From: Bryopsis sp. KO-2023
Taxonomy: Eukaryota > Chlorophyta > Ulvophyceae > Bryopsidales > Bryopsidaceae
Direction: 5' to 3'
DNA length: 64,000 nt
Assembly: GCA_030272585.1 (NCBI GenBank)
Contig: BSYQ01000012.1
Coordinates: 2,790,001-2,854,000 of the forward strand
How positions within the stretch are numbered: the first letter of the stretch is position 1; each line of letters opens with the position of its first letter. The position numbers were made by a program, and so were the translations under genes. Below are positions 1 to 12,264 of this stretch, piece after piece. Below the pieces are notes generated by a model. The model saw only the letters and a program-made list of their open reading frames with translations. It made no database searches and was not told the DNA's origin.

Positions 1-385
1 TTTGCCAAAAAACACAAGCACAGATTTCCTCACTTCAGGAATAGTCACTATCTGTTGCTTGATGCATTGTGCTGACCAGCCACGTCCTGCATGTAAAATT
101 GAAACAAGAAAAGTTTTCCTGAAGTGCTGGTTCTTTGATTTTCCACCTCATTTACCTGTGACCCTTGCTGGTCAATGGCTGCACAGATTCCGAAGGGTTT
201 AAAAAAAAATAAAAAATGGGTACGTGGAAAAGGTTATGACTGCATGCCCCAGGAATTCACGTTTGAATTGGTGTGTCACAAACCACCTTTTATTTTTCGT
301 TCTGTGGCTGATTTTTTTCATTTCTGAGAGATGTCTGTTGATACATTTCAAAAGGTTCACACAATGAGAAAAAATCCAGTGCAGT
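1..385. other. AT-rich spacer, no gene seen
   Basis: Short open frames only. There is no convincing splice-site chain and no recognisable motif. Confidence 0.5.
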
Positions 386-1031
386 CCTACCCACTACGGC
401 CCCATCTGTGATTGCAACGAGCACCACCCAGTCCGGCTCCGAGCCCTCTTCCTCTTAAGGTTTGGGATCGTCTTCTTCTTCTGAAGGGGATTCTTTCACT
501 GGAGGATTGCCGAGTACGCAGGCGTCGTCCATGACCCCTTTTCACCAACGACCTCCAAAGATCTCGTTCCCACGCTTGGACCACGCATGGCAGCGATCCC
601 CCGTCGACCGCATGGCTCTCAGCCTATGGGAGGTCCGCGAGTCCCTCGCGAGGCACTCGATCGAGTGCTGCCTCCCCTTGGCCATTTTCGTTCCACCCCA
701 CACGATAGAGATCTGCGAACTGACATTCGAAACGAGTGTGACAGATCACACCATCCACCGCATTTCGCGATTCGGTGACGTCAACCCTACCCCGCACAGG
801 ACATATCCTCGCACACAACTCTGTGCGGGGCTGACTGTGCGGGGTTGATTTCAGCGGTTTCATCCGTCGCTGACGACTTCGTCAGCGACGGCGTTTTCCG
901 GCCCCAGATCGTCACAGGAATGCCTGGGAGTCGAACCCAGGTATTTCCAACCATTCCCTTTCACTGCCGCGTCGGTTTTCGCGACTTCGATTTTCGGCGG
1001 AAGTCGACGGTGATTTTACTACCCCGCACAG
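386..1031. other. GC-rich, hairpin-rich segment
   Basis: This segment is clearly richer in GC than its surroundings. It holds a perfect 12-bp inverted repeat (864-875 with 880-891) closed by a 4-base loop, a 7-bp hairpin near 985-1010, and the decamer CCCCGCACAG in both orientations (plus at 790 and 1022, minus at 821-830 and 835-844). Open frames exist on both strands but none resembles a known protein. It may be a small mobile or structured-RNA element. It lies directly downstream of the last exon found for the carbonic anhydrase gene. Confidence 0.45.
917..957 (-). ncRNA. tRNA top-half-like minihelix A
   Basis: Read on the minus strand, GGAATG pairs with CATTCC as an acceptor-like stem. 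A 6-bp stem with loop TTCGACT matches the tRNA T-arm and contains a perfect pol III B-box (GGTTCGACTCC). Only about 10 bases separate the 5' acceptor strand from the T-arm, so the D-arm and anticodon arm are absent. It is not an ordinary tRNA. It may be a tRNA-like processing signal, a SINE relic or a degenerate tRNA. Confidence 0.4.
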
Positions 1032-1075
1032 AGCGGGTTTTCCCATAGTGACTGCATGCACTGACGAGGCCCTAC

Positions 1076-2331
1076 CTCCTTTCCAACCTCTGTTGGGAGC
1101 TCCTCCCAGAGAGGGGCCAGAACCTCGTTGTCCTCCTCTGGGTCATCGTACTCATAGTGAACTCCAAGTACAACCAGGCAAGTCTCCTCATCGCAAATAT
1201 CGGATTGGCCCTCAGAGATCTTGCACACAATGTGCACGCACAGAGGAGCCAAGCGGCCTGGACAGAAAAACAAATCCACACACTGTCAGCAACACAGCAC
1301 CAGCAGCATTTTATGCTGGCAAGGAACTGGTGAATACCTAGGTAACGGACACACACCGTTGAAAGCGTTTTCGCTGGGGGAGTGGAAATGGAACTGGATT
1401 GGCTCAGCAGTCAGCCTTTCCACATCTCCTGCCTCCAAAGCTTTGGTTCCGTTCTTGGAGAAGATGGTGTAGATATCGCCATCTGAACACAGCAGCCATG
1501 GGTCAAAATCAGCAACCTCTGAGGTCTTCCTAAAACGGGCAGCAACAGAGAAGGGGTATTCTCACCCTGGGCAGCAACGGTGATGTTTGGCATTCTGGCG
1601 AAGTCCGTCCAAATAACCTCCAAAGCGGCGCCAGTACTGAAAATGCTCAGTCCCTCAACCTCTCCAACATCCTCCACACTAACCTTCAGCTCAGGTTCGT
1701 CCAACTCAACCTCCTCTGTTTCCAAGCAAGAAAATCCAATGCAACTCTCAATCCACACTGTTCATATCGTATAACGCGCGTTACAACGCCTTCACTGCCA
1801 CTTAGACTGGAAGCGCCGCCGGGGTGCGGGACACCAGCACTGTGATCGATATTACCTGAAGTGTCGATATTGATTGGAGATTGTTCCTCGCCGGTTTGGC
1901 AGAGACCTTCCCAGTCGTCTCCATTCCTGTCGTAGTTGAACCCAGACGCATCCTGTCCCGCGAACAAAATCTTAACAACGACCAAAAGAAAACGCCGTCT
2001 AAATCCCAGCACGTCAACAATGGGCCGCCGAAAATTGCAAGCGAAACGGAGCGCATGGTCCGCGAACTGTGGATGATCGAAGCTGTGATTCTCTGGAAGG
2101 AAATGCCGACAATCTTCGAGACCGTATCGACGGCGGGAGGCAAGAGCATCGGGAAATGGTTAGAGGAAGGACATCCCTGAGTGTGGCACGAGAAAAAGGC
2201 CGGATACCTGCCCTTTTGCTGATAAAGATGTAGTGAACTGGGGGGTACTTCACCTCAACGAACTCGGCTGCGAACGCAGCAGCGAGAAGGGTGGCTACGA
2301 GAGCGAGACGGAAAACAGAGGTGGACGACAT
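1076..2331 (-). CDS. Secreted alpha-carbonic anhydrase (3' end not found)
   Basis: This would be a zinc enzyme for CO2/bicarbonate interconversion, exported by a signal peptide. Five phase-compatible exons join: 2331-2254, 1952-1856, 1715-1566, 1518-1357 and 1257-1076. Exon 1 encodes a typical signal peptide (MSSTSVFRLALVATLLAAAF). Exon 2 has the family motif EEQSPINID. Exon 4 has QFHFHSPSE, giving two zinc histidines, and exon 5 has LCVHIVCK, giving the third, followed by LVVLGVHYE. The joined part is about 223 residues against a usual 260-300. The C-terminal part with the conserved TTPP segment was not found downstream, where the GC-rich hairpin segment lies, so the gene may be interrupted or have a distant last exon. 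The fold assignment is firm; completeness is not. Confidence 0.82.
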
Positions 2332-2339
2332 GGTACTCA

Positions 2340-5205
2340 GCTGCTCTACAACGGAAGATCTAACCTGCACTTGCATTCTGCTAGACGCTGGTGATTCGGT
2401 TTTGTAGCATGGCAAGTGTGGAACGGGATGCGACTAGACCTTGGAGCGATCTCGGAACTATACTTGTGATTGGTTGGTCGTCTGAAAGCTCCTGTGTGGT
2501 GTGCGTCAGAAAAGAGAAAAAGTTAAGATCTCTTAATGAAACATTCATTGCATTACACGTGTGCAGGTGTCGCACTGATGGTGGAGCTGATAGAAAACAC
2601 ACCATGAAACAACATGAGGTTGTAAATTGCTTTCGAATCGAAGATATAAGGTCTTTTGCCCCCTGTTTAGATATTGCTTCTGGCGGCAGTTCTTTAACAG
2701 GATTCCAAGAGTTGATTTTGGCTCTTTAAGCAAGGTGTGCAGAGAATCTTGTGGTTTTGTCAATGATGATTCATCATGTCGGACTGTTGGGTGTTCAACA
2801 TGGGTGTTTCGCTTTCTTGTCAATTTTTCTTTCGTGAGAAATTATGCTTTTTTGCACTTTCTATATGTGTTTTTTTGGAGTGATGGCCCCCTTTTGGTGT
2901 ATTGAAACAAATCGTACTGATTGGTATTTTTTGAGCAGCATGGTGTGGTAATAAGCCACAACTCTGAAGGCTGAGCAAATGCTTTTCGACCGACCGCCAT
3001 CACCACTTGCAGCCCACTGGGGCAGTAATCAAAAATACATCTGTGTTTGTGGCTGAAACTCAATTGCATCATGCCACACTTATGCTCCAAAACCAAAACA
3101 CCGGCAAAAACCTCATTTTTGATTTTCCTGATTCCTCCAAGACTTCTTTCCCAAGTCGAAAAGAAATCCAACCACCAAAGAAACCAACAAACAAAAACGT
3201 GAGGGCATCAGCGTCCAAAAAAATCAATCCTGATCCTGGTATGTTCAGTGACACCTAATTTTTCTGTTTCTCAAATTTCCTCAGAACAAAACTAAAGGCT
3301 CGCGTTTGGCTAAAGGTACCAGGAACACACTCGCAGCATTTTCTCGTTTCCCACACAACCTCAATTCCCCAGCACAGAATTCCCACCTTTCAAGCCAGGC
3401 TCTAGTCATCTCAATGAAACGCGTGGCTTCCTGTATTTTGATTGTTGGAAAAAAAGTCAGGCAAAGAAAAAAAGGGGCAAAAAAATTCGAATCAAAATGT
3501 ACTTTCAAAAAAAAAAAATCAAGGAACGCAAAAAATGGCGAGCGTGCTAGTTCAATCCTTTTTCACGACTGGATGAAGTGGAGCGATCTCCTCTTGTGTC
3601 GTTGCAACAGGAAAATTTTTTTTCAGAGAGCATGTGGAGGGCATATAAGTAATCCAGGTAGGATCTCGCGTAGATAGATCTCCATATGTTTATTTATCAG
3701 CCCATTGGATGTCCAGAGCTCCGTGCTCATCAGAGGTTTTTTTTTTTGAAAGTTTTGATAAGTGATGCCGTGCTCCCAACAGAAATCTATTCCAACATCA
3801 AGTAAGCAAAGAAAAAACGGATGAAATGTTATTATTGGTCAATGCTGACTGCAGTTTACATATCAAATGTTGTGCTTGAAAAATTCAGTTTGTTCCAGTA
3901 TTCTAAGGGAAGTGGAGTCAGTGAAAGTATGGTGAGTAGGGTGGTAACACCAGCCGATCTGAAAGGGCAACTTGCCCTAGTGGATTGAATCCACTAGGGC
4001 TGGAAGCATCATGCGATTTCAGGTACACACCAGCAATATCAATTTTGTTTTCGTATTTCACCAGTGTTTGAATCGTGGTGGCCAGGGGATTATCGTACGT
4101 CAATAATAACTTTGTCCCTGGTTTCGAAATTCGTTTGGCCGCTGATGGCCAAAAGGATTGAATTTTGAGCCTCCATCGTTTTCCTTTTCTCCATTTTCTC
4201 GTTTTCTTTCTTGTGTTTAATATGAAATATGCATACCAATTTTCATTACAACATGAAATTTATGTATTTTTTACAGCTGCGATTGAAAAAAGGTTCCTTT
4301 GGCTGGAGGTGTTCCTGAAAGCATCTCCATTCGCATTTTGATTTTTTTCCCTGTTGGTTAAGAAACATGTTGATTAAGCTCGTGGTTGTGATGGACACAA
4401 TCATTGCCTCTCTGGGTGTGTTTTTTTTCTTAATTTGAAGTTCAGGAGAGTGTCTCTATCGTTCCAAGAAAAAATAAATAAATTCAGTATCTTGGGGACA
4501 TTGTTACTTGGATTGCATCACAAGTAATATTAGGTGCATAATAGTTTGCATAATATTCCTTTTAGATTTCTCTGATGTGTGTAGGGAAAAAGGTTTGTTT
4601 GTTTTTTTCCGGTTTTGGTGATGGCTGGTCATCCCATATATGTACAGATAATATTGTGGGGATTCAAGAAAGTAGCCAGCCTCATGGAAATGCAAATGAG
4701 TGTTTTGAGCTTCCTCGAAATCACAATCAAATCCCAACTCTTGGATACAGGATACATGCAAAATAAAGAAACCAAAATTTGCAAAAGCAGTCTCATTACG
4801 ACCGTGGCGGTCACACCTCTGCGAGCCTGTTATTTTATTTTAAATAAAAACGAACGAGGTCCTTCCCAAGGAACTTTTCGTCAAAAGAAAAGTGTGACGG
4901 GCGAAAAAAAACGAGCGTGCTGGACCAATCGCACGCTTGGCACGGAAAGAAACAAACTGCACTTGATCACCAAGTCCATTTACCTCTAATGATGATGAAT
5001 TTTGTGATCCGTCCGTTGGAAATCAAAACAAATTTCTCGATTCGAGAGGATCATGTTTTTCATTTGCTATTTTTTATTTTACTTTACTTTTCTTTATTTT
5101 ATTTTATTTAATTAATTTTTTAAATTTAAACCTATTATTTTTTTATTCATCTTCCTTATTATTATTTTTTACCTTTATATATATATATATTTATAAAAAG
5201 AGATA
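2340..5205. other. AT-rich spacer, no gene seen
   Basis: Long T and A runs and short open frames on both strands. I see no exon chain. The first 100 bases or so presumably hold the promoter of the carbonic anhydrase gene, but no motif could be assigned. Confidence 0.45.
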
Positions 5206-5221
5206 AGTGAAAAAAAGAGAA

Positions 5222-5270
5222 GGCAATTAGAGGATTCGAACCTCTAAATTTGTTCCGAAAACAAATTGCC
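5222..5270 (-). ncRNA. tRNA top-half-like minihelix B
   Basis: On the minus strand a perfect 7-bp acceptor-like stem (GGCAATT/AATTGCC) encloses an 18-base insert that folds as a hairpin, and a perfect 5-bp T-arm stem (AGAGG/CCTCT) with the canonical loop TTCGAAT. GGTTCGAATCC is an exact pol III B-box, and a run of seven T follows within about 15 bases, as for a pol III terminator. D-arm and anticodon arm are missing. It could be the 3' end of a longer structured RNA that includes the GC-rich block at 5276-5570. Confidence 0.45.
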
Positions 5271-5275
5271 TTTTT

Positions 5276-5570
5276 TTACGAGAGAACCCGAAGGAAAAAA
5301 CTCTCGGAACTCTAGGTAGCAACCGTCCTAGCCGGTCGACACCAAGGCCTCCCCCGGAGATGGTCATCCAACCCCTCGACGGCAACGCGCCGAAGGTTCC
5401 CCTCGCCCAAGAGAGCTCGAGTGGATGCCAAATCTAGGATTGGCCCGACTAGGGGTCCCTAAGCCGTGTGATCCGACACCTCCCCCGAACATAGGTGGGC
5501 GCTAATCCGGTGCACTAGGCTCCCGGACGTCGGACACACGACTTGGGATGAACCCTTGTCGTTTAGAGAT
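5276..5570 (-). ncRNA. Candidate structured GC-rich RNA block
   Basis: About 300 bases of GC-rich, hairpin-capable sequence sit abruptly inside AT-rich DNA. Visible pairs include CGAGAG/CTCTCG near 5279-5306 and CGGC/GCCG near 5379-5391. It has no long open frame and I could not match it to 5S, SRP, RNase P or MRP RNA. On the minus strand it would lie just upstream of minihelix B and the T-run. Strand and function are inferred only from that arrangement. Confidence 0.3.
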
Positions 5571-6512
5571 GATTTTTAGAATTTCTTAAAATCCTTTCTA
5601 TAATAAAATGTCTTACCTCCTTTAAGTTTTGGGGACTTTCTTCCCATTCAATGTCACATCAACATGTTCCAGGTGATTGACGCTATTTTCATAGTAGCAT
5701 GACGGACCAGTTCTACACGACACATCGCAGCGTTCCGCGCGCAGCTGTCGCGAGTCGCGCCCGTCTTCCTTTCTGCGTGAGGTCGAAACGACCATAATGG
5801 GGAGCTCCCAGCTCTTTCTTGCGGCTGGTCACGATGGTCGCGGGACTTGTTGAATGCGACTAAGCCGATCTGTGATGCCTGTGGTGACATTAGCGCAGCT
5901 GCGTTTGCCCCACCATGTTCCTTTGAAGTATTGTACGGAAATAGGGGGACGGTTTTCTTCATACCATATCGAATGACGGCGATCCAGGGTAAGACGCGCG
6001 TTGTGAGAACGAGAACCTCGTCCCACTCTGTCCATTTCATTCTTGTAATCGGATGGACTAACCGTAAGGACGGTGTCCTCTTTCTTTCAGAAAAAAAAAA
6101 ACACATCCAAACGCCTCTGGGGGATTGGAGAGTTTTGTTTGACGGACGCTTTCATATTTCTGAAGGGCTTGGGTCGTTCCAGGTGAGTGCAGTACTTCAA
6201 CGAAAGTGTTTTGGATTCTCGGCGGCGGTCGATGGGTTTCTACGCGCGCGTCGGGACGATCACGTGCCCATTAGAACGAATCGCGGACTGTCCTGGACAA
6301 GAGAATCTGCAGATTCCGCTTGAACATTCGACAGGAAATCGAGGAGACCTACTGGATTTCCTGCACTTACTCTCGGTCAAATTAAACGTCATGTCGATCT
6401 GTGTGGACACACCAGGGCAAATAATTTGCATTTTTTGCTGCAGATCTGGGAGGGATTCGTCTCTCTTGAAGGAACCCACAACAAAAAGGGGAGAATGAAA
6501 AAAAAGTAAGAC
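5571..6512. other. Upstream region of the TKL kinase, no assigned exon
   Basis: Overlapping open frames of about 150 codons occur on both strands (5654-6106 minus, 5847-6323 plus). Neither resembles a known family. Part may be the promoter and 5' exon of the kinase gene. Confidence 0.35.
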
Positions 6513-8120
6513 ATGCGGTCTCTTCGAGATTTTTCCTTGGGGTATCGATCCAATGACTCATCGGCAGCTAGTGCCAGCGTAGCCAGGTCCCTGTCCAAAG
6601 CTGGAACCCCCATCATCCCCAGCAGTGACATCACACTCGTTGATTACGAAAACCCACTGGGGACGGGCAGTTTCGGGGTGGTTTTTCGAGGGATTGCTTA
6701 CATGGAGGATGTGGCCGTCAAACTCCTGTTCGAAAAGCCTGACAACTTTGCATCCCCCGAGAACTCCACCAGGTTCATGAAATCTCTCTGCGATGAAGTC
6801 ACCATGCTGGCAGAATTGCATCATGCCAACGTGATTTCCTTCAGGGGGGTTTGCTTGGATCCTCCCTGCATTTTGACGGAGTATTGCCCCAGGGGTTCCC
6901 TGTACGATGTGCTGAAAATTTTCAGGGGGCCGGTGTGGGATGATGATTCCTTGGGCCAATCGCAGTCACCACAAGCTCCCCGACATAAGAAGAAAAAAAT
7001 GAAGTTTGACCAGAAACTGAAAATCGCACTGGGGATCGCAAAGGGGATGTACTTTTTGCATAAGCGATACAAGCCGGTGCTGCATCGTGACTTGAAATCG
7101 CCCAATGTGGTTTTGAGAGAGGATTGGACCGCTGTTGTGACTGATTTTGGGATGGCCAGGTAATGCATCAGCAGCAGGAGATTCCTTTTTCAAGTCCTTG
7201 ATTAATTTATTATTTTTTTGATTTTTTTCTTCAAATAGAGTTGTTGATTCAACTGAGGCATTGAGAACTTTTTTTTTCCTTGGAAAAAGGAGGGCAACAT
7301 TGCTTTTGACAGTCTGGCCATGGAGGGGTATTCTTCAACCTACAGGAACGAATCTGATTCAAAAAAAAAAAACTTTCCTTCTATTTAACACTGTCTTGAA
7401 CTTTTTGTGAAATTCTGGTGTGTGTGTTTCCCATTATTGTGAAAAGGTACAAACCCACGAGGTTAGACTTTGCAGTGAACCCCATATGGCTGTCCCCCGA
7501 GATGATGAACAATGAGGAGCCTTGTAAAAAGAGTGACGTGTTTTCTTTTGCAATAATCATGTGGGAGCTCCTGACTGGGAATTATCCATGGGATGGTCGA
7601 CGACACGAACAGATTCTTTACGCTGTGTTGATTCGAATGAAGAGGCCGGAAATTCCACAAGAAACGGTGAATTCTGATGCTGCCCGGGCCTATGTTGAGC
7701 TGATGGAGCAATGCTGGGCTCAGGAGAGGCAAGATAGGCCAGATTTTTATGAAATCGTGCAGCAGCTCCAGCATATCTACCAGGAGTTGAATCCGAATTT
7801 GGCCATGAATGCACAATCCCCTCTGATGCCCTTGTCAAGATTAACGGTGTGCAAATGGGACTCTTCTATATTGTGTGTGGGTGTGTGGGTGTGTTTTTTA
7901 CCTATGTTGTTTTTTTGGCTGCTGGAAGGGAATTATAACATTTATGCATAGATTCCCTATTGTGTGTAAGCTTGCTGTGTGGATTTTCGAATGATCGGTT
8001 TATCTCATGATTTTCTTTCAGGGACCTTGCTCACCTCATGGAAATCAAGAACACATCCGTCCCGCTTCTCCATGTCTGTCATGGAATTCCTCGCCGCCGC
8101 TCAACGACTCCACTGTATAA
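6513..8120 (+). CDS. TKL-family protein kinase
   Basis: Likely a cytosolic serine/threonine or dual-specificity kinase of the tyrosine-kinase-like group. Exons are 6513-7159, 7447-7846 and 8022-8120 and keep one frame. Exon 1 carries the glycine loop (GTGSFGVVF, about residue 50), the lysine strand DVAVKLLF, the catalytic loop HRDLKSPN (about residue 192) and DFGMAR at its end. Exon 2 has the WLSPEMM activation-segment end, SDVFSFAIIMWELLTG and the subdomain XI arginine in ERQDRPDF. Exon 3 is a Ser/Pro-rich tail ending at TAA. All catalytic residues are present, so it is probably active. A basic insert (HKKKKMKF) lies between subdomains V and VI. The start is the first in-frame ATG after an upstream stop; an additional 5' exon is possible. 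Confidence 0.85.
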
Positions 8121-8441
8121 CCATGTTCTTGAAACAGTGTTTTTTCCCCCCAAGCTATATATAGATAACTATATAGCTATGTTTGGTCATAAATGAAATC
8201 AACTGATGAATGAAAACGATTCATACAGTTCAGTGCTTTTCGTCATTTGAGAATTTTTTTTTCCGGCTCGTGCTTGCCTCATGGGAGCAGCCATTGGATA
8301 GGATCCATTCCGTTTCATTTTTATACCCCAATTTCCTTGCATCTCCCTGCATGTCTTTTTTTTTATATGATTCATCATATATCCCACATGAATTCTATGG
8401 TTTCCTCGTGTGTTTATTAGGAAGTTCCACCAGACAGCTTA

Positions 8442-9932
8442 TTGCGGAGGGTGATGATCGATTGCTTGTCTTTCACAACTTGCGTGGCTTCCTTCCCTTG
8501 CGATTTATGCTGCGCTTGCATACATGAACCTTGTTGCTTTTGTTGTTTCCCTAGTACGCCTCCTTGCAAAAGTGATCCTTTTACAGCTGTAACGTGGGCT
8601 GCATCCAGCCTTGGGGAGCTCGACACTCCGCAGCGTGAGCACTCACAGTCATCGCTACAAGCTAGCCTCCAGGAGCTCGCTCTTTCGCAGTTTGGGCGTT
8701 CTCAAGCCGTGACAGAAATATCGAAAGTGGGTCATCAGAGCACTGGGACTGTGTACCAAATGGCGCCACCAGACCAGAGCCGCCGCCCCAGTACCACCGA
8801 GAGTACTCAATCATCGGTCAAGCTTGAGCGCCGATGGGGCGCCCTTAAGGGATCCATCGGCACTGCATCGACCTGTAAAAAGGAGGAAGAGAGCACAGTT
8901 GCGACTGTCGCACATAAAGGCGTACAACCAACATCCACACCCCAGGATGGAAACTCAGGCGATGCCGTAGAGAACACGCCCAAGGGGAGTGCATCCCTTG
9001 CCGATGAGTTGGGGGAATCTGGAGAGGAGGAAATCGACCTACCACAATCTTGCGTTGACACGCTTTTTACTCTTCCAGTGCCGAAGGATGGCGATGAACC
9101 AACCGGGACGAGACCTGGCGGCGGCGGAACAACAGTCGACACTCCACATGGGCGTTTCAAATTCAGGAGACCAGAGGATGTAATTGCTGACGTATATGAT
9201 AGGGAGAGGTCTTCCACACGAGCCTCTGGCAGGAACGCTGGTGTTGGCAATGTTTCAAAGGCTTCCCTTGGGGTAAGATTGCCTATGAACACACCAGACA
9301 TATCCATTACAGTTGTCAGCTGGTTGTGTTTTTCGAAGGATGTGTGGTGAAATCCTTGTTGCTGCAAATCATTCGGTCCGGACAATCTCTATCCACAACA
9401 ATGAGTTTGATTGCACTATACGTTGCGTTATTTCCCCCCCAGAGATATTGAATCCATCTCTAGATTGACTGTCACAACCATCGAGCAGACCGGAGCTTTA
9501 GAATGGTATGGAGCCCTGCTGTGGTTGTTGCAGGTCGTTGGGACAGCCATTCCAGCTAGAGAAACCCTTCAAGCAATCTATGACTACATCACAGAAACAG
9601 TGGTGAGGGATGTGACGAGGGGTGCCATCTGGGAAGAGGTCATCAAGTTTGCTCAGGGCTGGAAGCTGAACGGTGCTGAACCAGTCGACGATGCGGGGTG
9701 GCGGGGATTTCTGGCTGTGGTTTTTGGAAACTGTGGAGGTGACAAGAGTCAGGTCAGGAGCTTCCGTAAGAGCGCGCATTGGAAAGTGCTGCGAAGGCAT
9801 CTGGTTGAGGATTTGATTCCTGAACCTGTGCTGGATTCACTGCCAAGGGAATTTTCCATGGCATCCTTGAGTTTTGATGGAGAGGTGGTGGAGAGGGCCG
9901 GAGCGCATGGTTATGGACGCCCCTGCACCTGA
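8442..9932 (+). CDS. Unrecognised protein, probably two or more exons
   Basis: I do not recognise this protein. A long open stretch from 8442 (better-looking coding from about 8550) to a GTAAGA donor at 9272 encodes a Ser/Thr/Gln-rich, probably disordered region with acidic and glycine-rich patches. A second open stretch from about 9443 to 9932 follows a polypyrimidine-AG acceptor and encodes a mainly helical segment (for example TVTTIEQTGALEWYGALLWL). The phases of that donor and acceptor do not match exactly, so an exon or alternative site is missing from my model. An AATAAA signal lies at 10193-10198. Its position just behind the kinase on the same strand leaves open an alternative 3' part of the kinase gene. 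Confidence 0.4.
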
Positions 9933-10204
9933 AATTCTCTCTTCGAAAGTTCTCCCTCATACGGAGCCCCGCCCCCGATATACTGGGTGGTGTGGTGGTG
10001 TCGGAACAGGTACCTGTTGGACCAGTCCAATTGGAAATGCCTGGTTTAGATTCATTAGGTTGTAACTGTAGGTGTTCAGTTTTGTTTTGTTTTCTTTTTT
10101 TTTGTGGAGGGTGGAGGAGTTTGTTCAAATCCGGTGACCTTGACGGGCTGTCTCCATTCATTTTTTTTCCTTCTGGATTTCCCTGTTGATTCAATAAATG
10201 CACA

Positions 10205-12260
10205 TATTCGAATATATATTCAGATTTGCATTTTTATGAAACTGAGCAATATTTTTGTATGCAGTACTTTACTGGATCTTTTTTGGGCATCTCACTCATC
10301 CAATTTAAATTCAAAATTTCCAAACTAAACGTTTAGTTGAGGTAAACTTAAGCAACAAGGCAAAATGATCCAGAGATCATGCAAATCGACACAAGCATAG
10401 TCTGACTGGGAGTTACAGTGGAGGTCAGGGAGCTTGTGATTGAAGAATGAATTTTATGTTTAATGCTCTCCCCATAATATTGTAATGTAACGTGCCATGG
10501 AAGTTTGATGGATATTTTCGGTGTTGGGGACAGTCTTGGGCGTGATTGGGTTGTGTGCTGCCTGAGCCTCCACCATTTTCTCTTGTCAAGTTGAGCTTGC
10601 GGAAAAGTAGGCTTCGAAACTTGAAGGAAATAATTGAAAGCTGAAAAGATTCCACGATTGAGTCGAAATCAAGGGACGTATAGGCATAGGAGCAAAGTGC
10701 TTTTGTCCCGAGCTCCCATACAAAGGGCTTTCGTTCCACAAATAATTATTTATAATTGCTTAGAGGCAATTCTAATCGCTAGAATGAGCAGGAGAGTTCC
10801 CCTTGCCGTCTGTCAAAATCATGAATATTTCATATTGATTGTCAAAGCAAGTGGCTGGGGTGACACTTAAAAGCTGATGTGTTTTTTTTCACTGGGTTTG
10901 TGTTTTCCCAGTGCTCTTCTGTTCTTGATTTCAATGGTGATGTGACGAGAAAAAGATGATTTGGCCCTGTATAAAAACCTCCTAACTTAACCATCAACTT
11001 GAATTGAATTCTGAGAAAACGAAGCACCAGCCAACCCATTCGCACAGTTTGTTGTGGAGATGCTGGTAAGCCTAACCCACATCCTATTCGGCGTTTGAGT
11101 GGCACGACTACTGGGGAAGCTGATAAAAAACAACTGTGAAAACCAACAGAATAAACATCAACAGTGAAAACCAAGACATATCCCGGATGGACCATCACCA
11201 AATAACCCACCAGGCTGCCGCTTTGGACAAACAAACATCGAAAATAAAATCAAATCTTTCCTTCCGAAAATTGATTTAAAAAACGCAAGTGCAAAATGAT
11301 TTTTGCTTCTGGTGGTGCTACTTTTCGCCAGAACTCAATCCGGGTATTATATTCGGGGAATACGTATGAGGAAAACAGAGAAAAAGAGTAAAACAAGACA
11401 GCGAGGTAAATGTTGCTCCATTCTTGACGATACAATGAGTCAAAAATAGCACACAACAACAAACCCAATGGTCCGATGCTTTACAGCCTTCCGTACTGCC
11501 CTTCTATACAATACCACCTCTCGTATCTTTCGTTCTTTTCCACTGAACTTCTTTACAAGCCCTTTACGACATCGCTCCACCACCCTTCTCTTGTTCCTTA
11601 TGCTCGCCCAATTGAGCGTTGCAAAACCCCCACCATTCGTTTTTTTCAACAGTTTTACAGTATAAGACAACGAATAACGCTCGCGAGACAAGTGTTTTGA
11701 ATCTGTTTGCACGGATACAAAGATGCTTATGAGCAGGAAACTGTTTGGTTGGGGTTTTCAGTACGTTTTGTTTTCTTTTGCTATGTTTCTCAGTGATGGC
11801 TTTTTCCGAAGGGAAGGGGTCGAAACAACGACACAGTCGATAGAATACTTTGATCGCGATGCACCGCTTCAGTTATTCTCGTGAAGCCTTCTGTTGATGT
11901 TATTTTGTGTATCGCCCCGCCGCAGTACAGACAATACACAATCGAAGGTTCCGTTAAAATCGGGCCGGCTCAACCAAACAATCGAGGCTTTTTTCCGCAG
12001 CCAAAAGGGTGAAACTCTCCCAGGCAACCACTCTCCCCCTGCGGGGGGAAACCGGGCCGCCGGCGGCGGCGCTGGCGTGCAAGAAACCGGTGTGTATATG
12101 TATGTGTGTGTTTTCACTTCATGTGATTCGAACTCCGCAATCATGTTGGCTGCGTTTCTACCCCCTCGATTTTCTGTTTCTTCCGCTGTTCCTTGTTCGA
12201 TATTTGGGGTGGGGATCGATGTGAAACAACTGCCGTTTTCAATCATATTTTTTGCAATCG
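10205..12260. other. Spacer, no supported gene
   Basis: The region 11869-12342 has long open frames on both strands and a GC-rich core near 12040-12080, but no family match. The rest is AT-rich with short frames. Confidence 0.4.
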
Positions 12261-12264
12261 CAGG

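Noticed and set aside
8807-9385. Minus-strand frame of about 190 codons
   Set aside because: The plus strand has better splice sites and a downstream polyadenylation signal; composition fits a shadow.
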